From NCBI RefSeq assembly GCF_025787225.1, contig NZ_CP090958.1, positions 2,094,550-2,158,549 of the forward strand: a stretch of 64,000 bases of DNA. The letters are read 5' to 3'. Origin of the DNA: Saxibacter everestensis (GTDB lineage Bacteria > Actinomycetota > Actinomycetes > Actinomycetales > Brevibacteriaceae). The position numbers and the translations under genes were made by a program. This document shows positions 9,729-20,082 of the stretch, in pieces. Below the pieces are notes generated by a model. That model was not told the DNA's origin. It saw only the letters and a program-made list of their open reading frames with translations, and searched no databases. Position 1 is the stretch's first letter. Every line of letters starts with the position of its first letter.

Positions 9729-10802
9729 TCAGGCCTCGAGACCGAGTTCGTGCGCCGCGCTCATTGCGTCGACCGGAACCTTGACCGGCACGGCCTCCGT
9801 TCCGTCGGCGTTGCGAAGTGCCCACTGCGGATCCTTCAGACCATGCCCGGTCACGGTGACGACGACCTTTGCGCCTCTGGGAAGTTCGCCACGTTCGTGG
9901 CGACCGAACAGGCCAGCCACACCTGCCGCCGAGGCAGGCTCGACGAAGATGCCGTCGCGCGAAGACAGCATCCGGTGCGCGATCAGGATCTCGTCGTCGC
10001 TGACCGCCCCGATGAATCCGCCTGACTCATCCCTGGCGGCGATCGCCTGACTCCAGGAAGCAGGGTTACCGATCCGGATGGCCGTGGCAATGGTGTCGGG
10101 TTCGGTAATCGGGTGCCCGGCGACGAGTGGCGCGGCCCCCGCGGCCTGGAAGCCCCACATCGCCGGGGTCTTCGTCGACCTGCCGGCCGCGGCATATTCC
10201 CGGTAGCCCCGCCAGTAGGCCGTCAGGTTACCGGCGTTACCCACCGGCAGGCAGTGAATATCCGGCGCATCGCCGAGAACGTCGACAACCTCGAACGCCC
10301 CGGTCTTCTGACCCTCGATCCGGTCCGGGTTGACCGAATTCACCAGGTGCACCGGGTACGATTCGGCTAGTTTGCGGGCCAAAGTCAGGCAGTCGTCGAA
10401 GTTTCCGTCCACAGCCAGAAGCTTGGCGCCGTGGGCCACCGCCTGACTGAGCTTGCCCATCGCGATATTGCCATCGGGCACCAGCACCGCACAGGTAATC
10501 CCGGCGGCCGTCGCATAGGCGGCCGCTGAGGCGGATGTGTTTCCGGTCGAGGCGCAGATCACGGCCTTGGCGCCATGTTCGACCGCCTTGGAGATCGCCA
10601 TGGTCATGCCGCGGTCCTTGAACGATCCGGTGGGGTTCATCCCCTCCACTTTCACGTAGACCTCGGCCTCCAATATCCGGGAGAGGTGTTTGGCGTGCAC
10701 CAAAGGGGTGCCGCCTTCACCAAGGGTGACGACCGGAGTGCTGTCGGACACATCCAGAAAGTCAGCGTATTCATTGATCACGCCGCGCCAGGGGGTCGCC
10801 AT
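9729..10802 (-). CDS. thrC: Threonine synthase
   Basis: PLP-dependent enzyme that converts O-phosphohomoserine to threonine. The 357-residue, class-I-short form has the PLP lysine in TGSFKDRGM (about residues 56-64) and the phosphate-binding loop [15 protein letters not shown] near residue 85. The usual C-terminal TGHGLKDP is also present. It lies two bases after the hom stop and four bases before thrB, so translation is probably coupled within the operon. Confidence 0.95.
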   Translation of the reverse strand: MATPWRGVINEYADFLDVSDSTPVVTLGEGGTPLVHAKHLSRILEAEVYVKVEGMNPTGSFKDRGMTMAISKAVEHGAKAVICASTGNTSASAAAYATAAGITCAVLVPDGNIAMGKLSQAVAHGAKLLAVDGNFDDCLTLARKLAESYPVHLVNSVNPDRIEGQKTGAFEVVDVLGDAPDIHCLPVGNAGNLTAYWRGYREYAAAGRSTKTPAMWGFQAAGAAPLVAGHPITEPDTIATAIRIGNPASWSQAIAARDESGGFIGAVSDDEILIAHRMLSSRDGIFVEPASAAGVAGLFGRHERGELPRGAKVVVTVTGHGLKDPQWALRNADGTEAVPVKVPVDAMSAAHELGLEA

Positions 10803-10804
10803 GT

Positions 10805-12124
10805 CTATTGCAGTCCTTCCACTCGCAGCGTGCTTGCCACCGCGTTGACAACGTCGAGTTTTTCAAGCGATTTCACTGTCGCCGCCAGTGCCGACTCCGC
10901 ACCGAGGTGCGTAGCGATGATCAGCTCGGCGCGCTCTGCGCCGTCGTTGCCGGCGCCATCGACCGGTGCGAGCTTTTGCCGCACGGTCTCGATCGAGACA
11001 CCGTGCGAGGCGAAGACCTCGGTGACCTTCGAGAGCACGCCGGGACGATCAACCACATCGAGGGTTATGTGATAGCGGGTGCGGATCTGGTCGATGGGCA
11101 GCAGCGGCAGGGCCCCGTTCGATGGTTCGCTCTGTCCGCGGCCGCCCAGCACACGGCGGCGGGCCACCGAGATGATGTCGCCGAGAACCGCCGAGGAGGT
11201 TGGCGCGCCGCCGGCACCCTGGCCGTAGAACATCAGCTCTCCGGCTGCTTCGGACTCCACGAAGACGGCGTTGAAGGCGCCATGCACGCTGGCCAGCGGA
11301 TGCTCGTGTGGCACCAGGGCCGGGTACACCCGGGCGGATACTCCGTCGGAGCCATCGGCCTGTTCCAGCCGTTCGCAGATGGCCAGCAGCTTCACTGCGT
11401 AGCCTTCCGCCTTCGCCCGGGCGACATCCGCGGCGGTGACCGCCGTGATGCCCTCGACGTAGACGTCGCTCAGGCTGACCGGCGTGTGGAACGCCAGGTT
11501 CGCCAGGATGGCCGCCTTCGCGGCGGCGTCATGCCCGCCGACGTCGGCGGTGGGATCGGCTTCTGCGTAGCCAAGCTCCTGTGCCTTCTTCACTGCGTCG
11601 TCGAATTCCCAGCCCTCGGAATCCATTTTGTCGAGCACGTAGTTGGTGGTGCCGTTGACGATGCCGAGAATGCGCTGCACTTTGTCGCCGGCAAGCGATT
11701 CGCCGACCGGCCGCACAATCGGAATGGCGCCGGCGACCGCGGCCTCGTACTCCAGCCGGACCCCGGCCTGAACCGCCGCAGCCAAAAGGTCGGCGCCATG
11801 TTCTGCGAGCAGCGCCTTGTTGGCCGTCACAACCGAGGCGCCGTGACTGATAGCTTTCAGGATCAGGCTGCGGGCAGGTTCGATCCCGCCCATCAACTCG
11901 ACGACGATATCGGCGCGCCCCACCAGCCCCTCAGCATCGTCGGTGATCAGCGCCGGGTCGATGCCCGCACGCGTCCGGTCGGTGTCACGGACCGCGATAC
12001 CGGTCAGCTCGAGTCGCGCGCCGATTCGTTCGGCGTAAGCTTCGGCGTGCGTCGTGAGCCGCTGTGCGACCTCGGTTCCGACGACGCCGCATCCGAGCAA
12101 TGCCACCCTTAAGGGTTCAGCCAC
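10805..12124 (-). CDS. hom: Homoserine dehydrogenase
   Basis: NAD(P)H-dependent reduction of aspartate semialdehyde to homoserine, the branch point toward Thr and Met. Residues 1-130 form a Rossmann fold with GCGVVG at the start. The catalytic domain contains [12 protein letters not shown] and [21 protein letters not shown]-terminal ACT domain from about 350 on ([20 protein letters not shown]) indicates allosteric control, as is usual for Thr feedback in this family. The GTG start at 12124 is preceded by AGGAAG. First gene of the threonine set, 57 bases after lysA; no peptide-leader attenuator was found in that gap. Confidence 0.95.
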   Translation of the reverse strand: MAEPLRVALLGCGVVGTEVAQRLTTHAEAYAERIGARLELTGIAVRDTDRTRAGIDPALITDDAEGLVGRADIVVELMGGIEPARSLILKAISHGASVVTANKALLAEHGADLLAAAVQAGVRLEYEAAVAGAIPIVRPVGESLAGDKVQRILGIVNGTTNYVLDKMDSEGWEFDDAVKKAQELGYAEADPTADVGGHDAAAKAAILANLAFHTPVSLSDVYVEGITAVTAADVARAKAEGYAVKLLAICERLEQADGSDGVSARVYPALVPHEHPLASVHGAFNAVFVESEAAGELMFYGQGAGGAPTSSAVLGDIISVARRRVLGGRGQSEPSNGALPLLPIDQIRTRYHITLDVVDRPGVLSKVTEVFASHGVSIETVRQKLAPVDGAGNDGAERAELIIATHLGAESALAATVKSLEKLDVVNAVASTLRVEGLQ

Positions 12125-12181
12125 CAGGCTTCCTCTCTGTTCTGTAATCCGTGGTTATTCTCATCAGTGCGTCTTCTCCGG

Positions 12182-13621
12182 TCAGCCGGCCTGGCCGCCA
12201 TCATCATCCAGGTCAAAGGCGAGCAGGTCGTCGATGGTTTCCCGCCGCATGATCAGCCGGGCCGCGCCGTCACGGACAGCGACCACACCCGGCCTGGGCA
12301 CGTGGTTGTAGTTGCTGGCCAGCGAGCGGCAATACGCTCCCGTGCCCGGAACGGCCACCAGATCCCCCTCGGCCAGGTCGGAGGGCAGGTACTCGTCGCG
12401 GACGACGATATCGCCGCTTTCACAGTGCTTCCCGACTACCCGGGAAAGCACCGGGTGACCAGCCGGGGCCCGGGATGCCACTGTGCAGGAATAGTCGGCG
12501 CTGTACAGCGCGGCACGCACATTGTCGCTCATGCCGCCGTCCACCGAAACGTAGCGCCGGTAGCCATGTCCGGTCTCGACATCCTTGATCGTGCCGACCC
12601 GGTAAAGGGTGAACATGCTGGGCCCGGCGATCGCACGGCCTGGCTCGATCGAGATGCGCGGCGGCACCATGTTGAGCGATTCACACACCCGGGCGATCAC
12701 GCTCGCCAGGGTGGTGGCCATGTCCTCGGGTGACTGCGGGTCATCCTGCGAGGTGTAGGAGATGCCGAAGCCGCCACCCAGATCGAGCTCCTCGAGCGGT
12801 GCACGTTCGACGCCGAACTCGGCCTGCAGATCGGCACGCAGGCCGAGAATCCGGCTTGCCGCCACCTCGAAGCCCGACATGTCGAATATCTGCGATCCGA
12901 TATGGCTGTGCAATCCAAGCAGCCGCAGCGACGGTTGGTCGAGCACCCGGCGTGCTGCTTCCGCAGCCTGGCCGGAGGTCAGCGAGAGTCCGAATTTCTG
13001 GTCCTCGTGCGCGGTGGCAATGTAGTCATGGGTGTGGGCCTCAACACCCACAGTCACCCGCAGTAGCACGGGTGCCACCGTACCGAGTTCGACCGCCACC
13101 TTGCTGATCCGCTCGATCTCATCCAGGCTGTCGACGATGATCCGGCCGACACCGTACTCGATTGCCTGACGGATTTCGGCGGTCGACTTGTTGTTGCCGT
13201 GCAGCCCGATCAGTTCGCCGGGGATGCCAGCCCGCTGGGCGACGGCGAGTTCCCCTCCGGAACAGGTGTCCAGCCGCAGACCTTCGTCCGCGACCCATCG
13301 GGCAACCTGGGTACTGAGGAATGCCTTGCCGGCGTAATAGACGTCGACGCCTCCGCAGAGGCCGGCAAAGGCGTCGTCGAACGCTGACTTGAAGCCACGG
13401 GCTCGGGCCCGGAAGTCGTCTTCGTCGAGCAGGTAGCTTGGCGTGCCGAACCGGGTGGCCAGTTCGGTGACCGGCATGCCGGCCACGGTCAGCACGCCGT
13501 CGCTACGGCGCGCGACGTTGGCGGACCAAATGCCCGGCACGAGCGCGTTGACGTCGTCGGGCACGGGAAGCCAGGCAGGGCCGGCACCGGAGTGCAACGC
13601 CCCGGCAACATGGTTGATCAC
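12182..13621 (-). CDS. lysA: Diaminopimelate decarboxylase
   Basis: PLP enzyme for the last step of lysine synthesis: meso-DAP to L-lysine and CO2. The alanine-racemase-type barrel has the PLP lysine in VDVYYAGKAFL. The glycine loop GGGFGISY, substrate residues EPGRAIAGPSMF and the dimer-contributed CESGDIV segment are visible. I place the start at the GTG at 13621, two bases after the argS stop (479 residues); the longer frame would overlap argS and encode unrelated Arg/Pro-rich sequence. argS-lysA-hom is the conserved actinobacterial order and suggests translational coupling. Confidence 0.94.
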   Translation of the reverse strand: MINHVAGALHSGAGPAWLPVPDDVNALVPGIWSANVARRSDGVLTVAGMPVTELATRFGTPSYLLDEDDFRARARGFKSAFDDAFAGLCGGVDVYYAGKAFLSTQVARWVADEGLRLDTCSGGELAVAQRAGIPGELIGLHGNNKSTAEIRQAIEYGVGRIIVDSLDEIERISKVAVELGTVAPVLLRVTVGVEAHTHDYIATAHEDQKFGLSLTSGQAAEAARRVLDQPSLRLLGLHSHIGSQIFDMSGFEVAASRILGLRADLQAEFGVERAPLEELDLGGGFGISYTSQDDPQSPEDMATTLASVIARVCESLNMVPPRISIEPGRAIAGPSMFTLYRVGTIKDVETGHGYRRYVSVDGGMSDNVRAALYSADYSCTVASRAPAGHPVLSRVVGKHCESGDIVVRDEYLPSDLAEGDLVAVPGTGAYCRSLASNYNHVPRPGVVAVRDGAARLIMRRETIDDLLAFDLDDDGGQAG

Positions 13622-13623
13622 AA

Positions 13624-15276
13624 CTACATCCGATCCGGCGCGCTGACGCCGAGCAGGCCGAGGCCGGTGGCAAGGACGGTGCGGGTGGCGTCGTTGAGCC
13701 ACAGCCGGGTCCGGTGGGTATCGCTGACCACCTCATCGCCGAAGGGAGTGACCCGGCGCGCGTCGTACCACTTGTGAAACAGGCCGGCGAGCGCCTCGAG
13801 GTACCGGGCAACCCGGTGCGGTTCACGCAGTTCGGCGGCCTGCGCCACAACGCGCGGGAAATCGCCGAGCTGAGCCAGCAGCACAGCCTCGGTTTCGTGG
13901 TCGAGCTGTGCGGGATCGAACCCGTCCTCGCGCTTCACTTGCGCGAGCGCCGCATTACGACTCACCCCCGCGCTGCGAGCGTGAGCGTATTGCACGTAGT
14001 ACACCGGGTTCTCGTTGTTGCGCTTGGTCAGCACGTCCAGGTCGATGTCGATGGTCTGGTCCGCCGAGGACCGGCTCAGCGAGTACCGGGCGGCATCGAT
14101 GCCGACGGCGTCAACGAGGTCTTCCAGCGTTATCACCGTGCCGGCGCGCTTGCTCATCCGGACCGGCACGCCGTCCCGCACCAGGTTGACCATCTGCCCG
14201 ATGACCACCTCAACCGAGGCGGGATCGTCACCGAAGGCGGCCGCGGCAGCCCGGAGCCGGTGTACATAACCGTGGTGGTCCGCGCCCAGCATGAAGATGC
14301 AGAGATTGAATCCGCGGGACCGTTTGTCACGCAGGTAGGCGAGGTCACCCGAGATATAGGCGGGCTTGCCGTCCGACTTGATCACGACCCGGTCTTTGTC
14401 ATCGCCGAACTCGGTGGAACGCAGCCACCAGGCGCCGTCGGAGAAATACATCAGGTCGGAGGTCTTCAGCTCCTCGACGACGCCCTGTACCGCACCGGAT
14501 TCGTGCAGCGTGTTCTCGTGGAAATACACGTCGAAGTCAACGCCGAACTCGTGCAGGCTGGCCTTGATCTCATCGAACATCCGGCGCACGCCGAGCGCAC
14601 GGAAAAGCTCTTGCGCAGTTTCGTCATCCGCCTCGAGCACATCTGGACGCTCGGCGACAACTGCCTTGGCGATATCGCTGATGTACAGACCGCCATAGCC
14701 GTCCTCCGGCGCCGGCAACCCTTTCGCCGAGGCGAGCAGCGAGCGCGCGAAGCGGTCGATCTGGGCGCCGTGATCGTTGAAGTAGTACTCCCGGGTGACC
14801 TGCGCGCCGCTTGCCTGCAACACGCGGGCAAGGGAGTCGCCGACCGCTGCCCAGCGGGTGCCACCGAGGTGAATCGGTCCGGTGGGGTTCGCCGAAACGA
14901 ACTCGAGGTTCACATTGAGCCCGGCCAGTGTTTCGTTCTGGCCGAACGCTCCCCCGGCTTCCACGATGGAACGGGCAAGCTCGCCGGCCGCCGCAGCTCC
15001 TACAGTGATGTTCAGGAAGCCCGGGCCAGCGATATCGACCCGTTCCACCCCTGCGTTCTCCCGTAGCCGACGGGCAACGATCTCGGCGAAATCACGGGGC
15101 GGCATTCCGGCCTTCTTGGCAAGCTGAAGCGCGACGTTGGTCGCCCAGTCACCGTGCTCGCGATTCTTCGGCCGCTCCACGGTCAACTTCTCCGGGATAT
15201 CCGCGGCGAATTCGCCGGCTTCAGATGCGGTCGTCAGTGCAGCGCGAATGGCTGTTACAAGTTCTTCGGGAGTCAC
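13624..15276 (-). CDS. argS: Arginine-tRNA ligase
   Basis: Class Ia aminoacyl-tRNA synthetase, 550 residues. It has an N-terminal Add1 tRNA-contact domain, the HIGH-type signature [11 protein letters not shown] (about 128-138) and a KMSK-type loop VRMSKRAGT. The anticodon-binding DALR domain is at the C terminus. The start is a GTG at 15276. A TAGGCT -10 element lies about six bases upstream with no room for a ribosome site, so the mRNA is probably leaderless. It heads the lysA-threonine-rho block and may set expression of the run. Confidence 0.95.
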   Translation of the reverse strand: MTPEELVTAIRAALTTASEAGEFAADIPEKLTVERPKNREHGDWATNVALQLAKKAGMPPRDFAEIVARRLRENAGVERVDIAGPGFLNITVGAAAAGELARSIVEAGGAFGQNETLAGLNVNLEFVSANPTGPIHLGGTRWAAVGDSLARVLQASGAQVTREYYFNDHGAQIDRFARSLLASAKGLPAPEDGYGGLYISDIAKAVVAERPDVLEADDETAQELFRALGVRRMFDEIKASLHEFGVDFDVYFHENTLHESGAVQGVVEELKTSDLMYFSDGAWWLRSTEFGDDKDRVVIKSDGKPAYISGDLAYLRDKRSRGFNLCIFMLGADHHGYVHRLRAAAAAFGDDPASVEVVIGQMVNLVRDGVPVRMSKRAGTVITLEDLVDAVGIDAARYSLSRSSADQTIDIDLDVLTKRNNENPVYYVQYAHARSAGVSRNAALAQVKREDGFDPAQLDHETEAVLLAQLGDFPRVVAQAAELREPHRVARYLEALAGLFHKWYDARRVTPFGDEVVSDTHRTRLWLNDATRTVLATGLGLLGVSAPDRM

Positions 15277-15583
15277 CTGTCTAGCCTACTTAGTTCCGTC
15301 AACGCTTTTTGCAGCACGTCCGGGCGATGAGACACAGGTCTCAGCAAAATTCGGATCTCCCACCAGCTTTCCGGTGTATTCGGGCCAGCGTGTTCACGCG
15401 GATGGCACGTGGATGGGCGAGCGCGTTGCGGCGCCGGTCGCGTGCATCGATGTTGCGGCGAGGGATGGCGAGCCACGCCGAACCGCTGCAGTCCCGGTCC
15501 GAAGACGGCGCAGGTTGCCAACCCATCCCGGACGCAGGTTGCCAGCCCGGGATAGGCAATTCTTGCCCTGTAGGCTCGTAAGC
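15277..15583. promoter_or_regulatory. Divergent promoter region between argS and the histidine phosphatase gene
   Basis: About 300 bases without a supported gene. Each edge carries TAGGCT (15571-15576 on plus; about 15283-15288 on minus) ending 6-7 bases before the start codon, as expected for leaderless transcripts. At about 15507-15550 a direct repeat of roughly 24 bases occurs twice (unit containing GACGCAGGTTGCCA then CCC). No riboswitch fold was recognised. Confidence 0.45.
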
Positions 15584-16156
15584 ATGACCACGATTGCACT
15601 TGTTCGCCATGGCCAGACCGACTGGAACGCCACGGACCGACTGCAGGGCAGCTCGGACATTCCGCTGAACGAGTTCGGCAGGGAGCAGGCGCGGCAGACG
15701 GTCCGCAAGCTTACCGGCGCTCAGTGGGATGGAATCGTTTCCTCGCCGCTGTCCCGCGCGGCCGAGACCGCCGACATCCTCGCTGCCGGCCTGCACACCG
15801 AGGTTTACGAGCGGATGCCGGAGCTCATCGAGCGCAGCTATGGCGAGGCGGAAGGCCTGACCCTGCAGGAGGCCAAGAACCGCTGGCCGGGTGGCGGCCT
15901 CTTCCCGGGCCAGGAATCCGAAGAAGAGGTGACCGCACGCGGAATGAAGGCCATCGACGTGCTTGCCGGGAGGCATCCCGGCCAGCAGGTGGTCGCAGTG
16001 GGGCACGGCACCTGGATTCGTGTTGTCCTATCCACGATCCTGGGCACCCCGGTGGACCACATCCTGAACACCGCGCTGAGCGAGATCAACAACGACAGTG
16101 GACGCTGGGCGGCGACAATCGTCAACAACGAGCCGGTGCTCCCCGCGCACTCCTAG
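15584..16156 (+). CDS. Histidine phosphatase family protein (phosphoglycerate mutase-like)
   Basis: A 190-residue branch-1 histidine phosphatase. The catalytic signature ALVRHGQTDWN is at residues 4-14; SSPLSRAAETA holds the second phosphate-binding Arg, and AVGHGTWIR the second catalytic His near 140. Broad substrates (sugar or nucleotide phosphates) are known in this family, so a true glycolytic mutase is unlikely at this length. The ATG at 15584 lies seven bases after a TAGGCT -10 element, arguing for a leaderless start; the longer frame upstream has no ribosome site. The stop codon lies inside the first copy of a 50-bp tandem repeat. Confidence 0.9.
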   Translation: MTTIALVRHGQTDWNATDRLQGSSDIPLNEFGREQARQTVRKLTGAQWDGIVSSPLSRAAETADILAAGLHTEVYERMPELIERSYGEAEGLTLQEAKNRWPGGGLFPGQESEEEVTARGMKAIDVLAGRHPGQQVVAVGHGTWIRVVLSTILGTPVDHILNTALSEINNDSGRWAATIVNNEPVLPAHS

Positions 16157-16260
16157 TCAGGAGCAGGCAGAGCCCGCCTAGTTCTAGTCCGGCAGAGCCC
16201 TCCTAGTCAGGAGCAGGCAGAGCCCGCCTAGTTCTAGTCCGGCAGAGTCCGTCTAGTCCG
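16151..16260. repeat. Two-copy 50-bp tandem repeat plus partial third copy
   Basis: Bases 16151-16200 and 16201-16250 match at 49 of 50 positions, followed by a partial third copy. The first unit begins with the last codon and stop of the phosphatase gene, so the repeat straddles that gene's end. Between it and the MFS gene (16261-16415) I see nothing else. Confidence 0.9.
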
Positions 16261-16415
16261 GCAGAGCCCGCCCACGAAGAACGCTAACCGTATGCAGGAT
16301 CGCACCCTGAATTCTCGCGTGGTTTTACACAGTGTCCGCGTCCTCGCCGGGCGCCAGCACAACGTTCGCGTCCCTCTCTGGGCTGCCCTCTCGCCGGTCT
16401 GACCCGTCTATGTCG

Positions 16416-17693
16416 TCAGCCCTTGGCCCGCCGGTGCCAGGTGTCCTCGACGAAGAGCGGCCGGCACGCGTACCAGCCGCCGATCAGCAGCAGGATCAGC
16501 ATTGCGACCAGGAAGATGAACGACAGTCCCCACCCGCCGGTTGCGTCGTGGAACAGGCCGAATGTCAGCGGCCCCAGGCATGCGATCGCGTATCCGACGC
16601 CCTGCACGAACCCGGACAGCGACGTCGAGCCGATCGGCGTCCGGCTGCGGACGTTGATCATCGTCAGTCCCATCGGGAACGTTGAGGGCCCCAGGCCGAT
16701 CAGGCAGATCCAGACAACGGTGCCCGTGGTCGGCGCGAGATACAGCCCGGTGTAGCCGGCGAGGAAACAGAAGACGCTGGCCAGAACATAGCCAAAGGGC
16801 TTGCGGGCCCGGGTCGCCACACTCGGCATCGCCAGGCCGGACACCAGGCCCAGCCCGGCGAAAAGCGAGAGCATAGTGCCTGCGAATGCCTCACTGGATC
16901 CAGCGCCGATCAGGATCTCCGGGATCCAGGTGAACATCGCGTAGGTGTTGAGCGATGTGGTCGCGAACATCAAGGTGAGTCCCAGGCCTACGGACGAGCG
17001 CCACACTCGGCCCTTCTGATCGGCTGTTGCGAGCTCAGGAGCCTCGTCCACGCCTGCCGAACCGACCGATCCAGCCGCGGAATCCTCGGCGGATCCGGCG
17101 GTCGGTTTTTGCCGGCGGCGAGTAATCAGCACGCCGATCCACGGCAACGCAGCCAGGAATGCCAGCACCGACCAGCTGGCGACCGAGAATCGCCAGTCGG
17201 CGCCGTCGGCGATCGGAATTGCAAGTAGCGGCGGCACGAAGGTTCCGGTCTGCAGGACGACCAGGTACATCGTGCTCAAGGTGCCCACCCGGTCCGGGAA
17301 GTAGCGCTTTACCAACGGCGGGATCACGACGTTGCCGATCCCCATTCCGGCCAGTGCGACAATCGACCAGATCAGGAAACCAAGCGATTCACCAACGAAA
17401 GAACGCGCCAGCTGGCCCGCGCCGGCCAAAAGCATGCCAAGCAGCGCGAGGCGCTCCAGGCCCACCCGGTGCGCTATGAATGGGGTGAAATAACCAAAGA
17501 CCGCAAACGCCGCAGGCGGAAGCAAGCCGAGCACTCCGATGAACGCGGTGTCGAAGTGCAGGTCCGCGCCAATCGGCCCGAACAGCGGGCTCGGAGCGGT
17601 GACCGCGGTCCGCAGGTTGAAGGCGGCAAGCAGAATGCCTACCAGGATGAGCGTCCGACCTCGCCACAGTGGTCGCTTGCTCATTGTCGACAT
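16416..17693 (-). CDS. MFS transporter (CynX/NimT-like)
   Basis: Twelve-helix major facilitator of 425 residues from the ATG at 17693 (product begins MSTMSKRP; GAAG lies just upstream). The first helix carries AAFNLRTAVTAPSPLFGPI, characteristic of the CynX/NimT cyanate/nitroimidazole group, and a basic loop with ITRRRQK separates the two six-helix halves. The central loop (about 190-220) is Ala/Ser/Glu-rich. The substrate cannot be set from sequence. It stands alone, convergent with the histidine phosphatase; a longer start would add 20 residues. Confidence 0.88.
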   Translation of the reverse strand: MSTMSKRPLWRGRTLILVGILLAAFNLRTAVTAPSPLFGPIGADLHFDTAFIGVLGLLPPAAFAVFGYFTPFIAHRVGLERLALLGMLLAGAGQLARSFVGESLGFLIWSIVALAGMGIGNVVIPPLVKRYFPDRVGTLSTMYLVVLQTGTFVPPLLAIPIADGADWRFSVASWSVLAFLAALPWIGVLITRRRQKPTAGSAEDSAAGSVGSAGVDEAPELATADQKGRVWRSSVGLGLTLMFATTSLNTYAMFTWIPEILIGAGSSEAFAGTMLSLFAGLGLVSGLAMPSVATRARKPFGYVLASVFCFLAGYTGLYLAPTTGTVVWICLIGLGPSTFPMGLTMINVRSRTPIGSTSLSGFVQGVGYAIACLGPLTFGLFHDATGGWGLSFIFLVAMLILLLIGGWYACRPLFVEDTWHRRAKG

Positions 17694-17838
17694 AACTTCA
17701 CATGCTTTCTCTTCCGCGGCGACGTCCGGCTGCTGCAACAGCAACCTCGGCACAATTTCCTATAGGTCCACGATGTAGCTTATCGAGGATCAACCGCCGC
17801 TCGGCGCAGTTTCGCTGCGACATCGGACACACTGCTAG

Positions 17839-18813
17839 CTACTCATCCGGGCGTTTCTCGCGCTGCTCCGGGCGTTTCTCGCGCTGGGCGTCAGCAAGCC
17901 GAGCCAGCCGCGAACGGGCCGCCTGCTCACTCGGACCCTGGTCACCCAGTGCCCTGCCGACCACGCCGAGCACGATCCGGGTGGCGGAGATGACCGGCAG
18001 CCGGATCGAGCCGCGCCCACCGATCCGGACGTTGGGGACTTCCAGGCCCAGCAGCTCACGGTATTTCGGTTCCAGCGAAGCTACCGCCCCGCCGAACAGC
18101 ACTCGGTAGCCCGGCCTGAGCATCAGCGCCAATGGTGGACGGCGCAGGAAGCCAATCGTCTCGCGCACGGTATCGGTTGCACACAGCACGCCTGAGTCGT
18201 AGAAGGCGTTCAGCTGCCGCTGCAGTTCGGCCGCGGACCGTGGGGGCTCCGGCACGCCCATCAGATCGCCGGCGATCGCCCATTCCCGCACATAGTCGTC
18301 CTCATCACCCGGGAAGCGTTTGCCCCAGATCCGGTGCGTCGCGAGAAACGAGTCAGTGAAGGCCAAATGGACCCAGCTCAGCAGCTCGGGGTCGTTCGCG
18401 GAGTAGGCGACCTCCCGGCCCTTGGCGTCCAGGTAGCTGCCGCGCACCCGTTCGTGCAGCTTCCGCACCCATGCGGTGCCTTCACTGGCTGCCTTGGTGT
18501 CGCCATAGGTAACCGTGAAGATCCAGCGAATCGTTCCGGCCAGGCGGCCGAGCGGATCATCGCGAAAATTCGACCAATCACGCACTCCGGCCATCGCACC
18601 CGGATGCAATGCCTGCATCAGCAGCGCACGGATACCTGCCACGATTGTCGCCATCTCCCGGTGCACGGTCCACACGGCCGAATCGGATCGGAAGTAACCG
18701 GCATCATCGCCATCGGCCAGCCGGAGTTCCCACTCCGGCACCTCCCGGGCCTGCCCCGCGAACGTCATCCGCAGACGATCCTGAAACGGGTGCGGCACCG
18801 AAAACCTGATCAT
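17839..18813 (-). CDS. MpaB-like oxygenase (DUF2236 family)
   Basis: Predicted heme-type oxygenase of the ER-bound MpaB/latex-clearing superfamily, 324 residues from ATG 18813. Typical conserved segments are LLMQALHPGAMAGV (His near 65), DPLGRLAGTIRWIFTVTYGD and LLSWVHLAFTDSFLATH with a metal-binding His. These match the DUF2236 pattern of paired histidines. Function in Actinobacteria is unknown. The C terminus repeats REKRPEQ because of a 21-bp tandem duplication ending just before the stop. A longer start (15 more residues) is possible; neither has a good ribosome site. Confidence 0.85.
   Translation of the reverse strand: MIRFSVPHPFQDRLRMTFAGQAREVPEWELRLADGDDAGYFRSDSAVWTVHREMATIVAGIRALLMQALHPGAMAGVRDWSNFRDDPLGRLAGTIRWIFTVTYGDTKAASEGTAWVRKLHERVRGSYLDAKGREVAYSANDPELLSWVHLAFTDSFLATHRIWGKRFPGDEDDYVREWAIAGDLMGVPEPPRSAAELQRQLNAFYDSGVLCATDTVRETIGFLRRPPLALMLRPGYRVLFGGAVASLEPKYRELLGLEVPNVRIGGRGSIRLPVISATRIVLGVVGRALGDQGPSEQAARSRLARLADAQREKRPEQREKRPDE
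17846..17886. repeat. 21-bp tandem duplication at the 3' end of the MpaB-like gene
   Basis: The 20 bases 17846-17865 recur exactly at 17867-17886 (period 21). The repeat keeps frame and duplicates seven residues (REKRPEQ) immediately before the stop codon. Confidence 0.9.
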
Positions 18814-18860
18814 TCCAACAGTGTCGCAGTTCGACGGGGCGAACATACAGATCTGCAACG

Positions 18861-18892
18861 AAAAAGCAGCCCCACCTGATGGTGAAGCTGCT
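18861..18892 (-). terminator. Intrinsic terminator of tRNA-Arg
   Basis: On the minus strand a 12-bp stem (18892-18881 with 18876-18865, two G-T pairs) with loop ATCA is followed by TTTTCGTT. It begins about eight bases after the tRNA CCA end. Confidence 0.88.
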
Positions 18893-18900
18893 CCTCGTTC

Positions 18901-18976
18901 TGGTGCCCGCGACAGGATTCGAACCTACGACCTTCTGCTCCGGAGGCAGACGCTCTATCCACTGAGCTACGCGGGC
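18901..18976 (-). tRNA. tRNA-Arg (anticodon CCG)
   Basis: Full cloverleaf on the minus strand: acceptor GCCCGCG pairs with CGCGGGC, discriminator A and encoded CCA at 18903-18901. The anticodon stem TCTGC/GCAGA encloses loop CTCCGGA, giving anticodon CCG, which reads CGG. The T-loop is TTCGAAT. It is single copy here and is followed by its own terminator. Confidence 0.97.
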
Positions 18977-19047
18977 CAGCGGACTAGACTCTACCAGTTC
19001 TCAACCCGAGTCCTGTAACCGAGTCCTGATCCGCGGCACTGTTGGAC

Positions 19048-20082
19048 CTAGTCGCGACCGCCGCCCGGGGTGTACTCCCAATGCCAGGGCTCATACTTAC
19101 TGGTTTTCGCCCAATCCGGGTTTTCCCAGCCATACTCGGCGCCGTGCTGGACCAGCCAGTTGTACTGGACGCCGCTTGCGGTCGCGGCACCGCCGCCGAA
19201 GTCGATCGCGAGGCCAAGACCGTGCTGGCTCTTACCTGGCGTAGCGGCCAGGCCCGGCTTCCGGGAGGCGACCGAAACCTGCGATTCGTACGAACGGTAG
19301 GTGTCGGTCAGAACCATGTCGTCGCCTGTTTCCGCCTTGAATGCGGCGTTCATCTTCGCGAAGCTGACCGCGGCGTCGGCACGCAACTTGTGATCGGCGA
19401 TGCCGACCTTGCAAAGCACCGAATCCGGGAGCTTGCCGTTCTCGAAGCTGCCCGCCGGCTTCTTGCCATCGCAGCCTGGCAACACTGTCCGGGTGATCGA
19501 ACGACTCGCGGCGTCGGCCTTCGAGCGCTTTTCGACACCGCTCGCTGCGTTTTCCTTCTGACGGGAGGTATCGCTGTTGCCACTGACGATGTCCTCGGGA
19601 ACCGTCTCCGGTGTGCCGTTCACCGCCTCGGCACTCAGTACCGTGGAAGCGTCCTGCTGGGCGATGGTCGGCGTTTCGGCCTGGGCGTCAGGCGAGGAAA
19701 ACGCTCCGGAGACCAGGAAAACGGCCAACGCACTACCGGCGACTGTCAATCCGGTGAGCGAACTCAGAGCGACAGCCTTGCCGCGGGCCGACTTCCGCCG
19801 ACGCGAGTCGGCTAGGCCACGATCGGAGACTTGCCTGGCCGGAATGGGACCGGCCCCAGCCGAAGATTCTGACGGGTTGGCTACCGATGTCGAAAGAGTC
19901 GCGGTGTCCTCGGAACCGGCCAACGTGTGCGCCTCACCGTTAATGGTCTTTCCGCGCTGCGCCAGCAACGGGGAAACCACCTTGCGCTGCGCTCTGGTGG
20001 CGGCGCGCTTAACGGGGCTTTGGGAAGCGAGACGTTGGTCACGGCGACGAATCGGACTCGATTCGGCACGGTGCGAACCCAC
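19048..20082 (-). CDS. Membrane-anchored D-alanyl-D-alanine carboxypeptidase, VanY/M15 family
   Basis: Peptidoglycan peptidase, 344 residues from the GTG at 20082, which has AGGGAGA about seven bases upstream; a longer frame from 20136 lacks a ribosome site. A basic cytoplasmic tail is followed by one transmembrane helix (ALSSLTGLTVAGSALAVFLV) and a Ser/Thr/Ala-rich spacer. The C-terminal M15B domain has RSYESQ, SQHGLGLAIDF (Zn-binding His and Asp) and EPWHWEY (third Zn ligand). It trims stem peptides at the cell surface. An L,D-transpeptidase gene lies upstream on the same strand, so this is a small wall-remodelling neighbourhood. Confidence 0.9.
   Translation of the reverse strand: MGSHRAESSPIRRRDQRLASQSPVKRAATRAQRKVVSPLLAQRGKTINGEAHTLAGSEDTATLSTSVANPSESSAGAGPIPARQVSDRGLADSRRRKSARGKAVALSSLTGLTVAGSALAVFLVSGAFSSPDAQAETPTIAQQDASTVLSAEAVNGTPETVPEDIVSGNSDTSRQKENAASGVEKRSKADAASRSITRTVLPGCDGKKPAGSFENGKLPDSVLCKVGIADHKLRADAAVSFAKMNAAFKAETGDDMVLTDTYRSYESQVSVASRKPGLAATPGKSQHGLGLAIDFGGGAATASGVQYNWLVQHGAEYGWENPDWAKTSKYEPWHWEYTPGGGRD

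Noticed and set aside
13714-15066. A 450-codon frame opposite argS
   Set aside because: Antisense shadow of a clear aminoacyl-tRNA synthetase.
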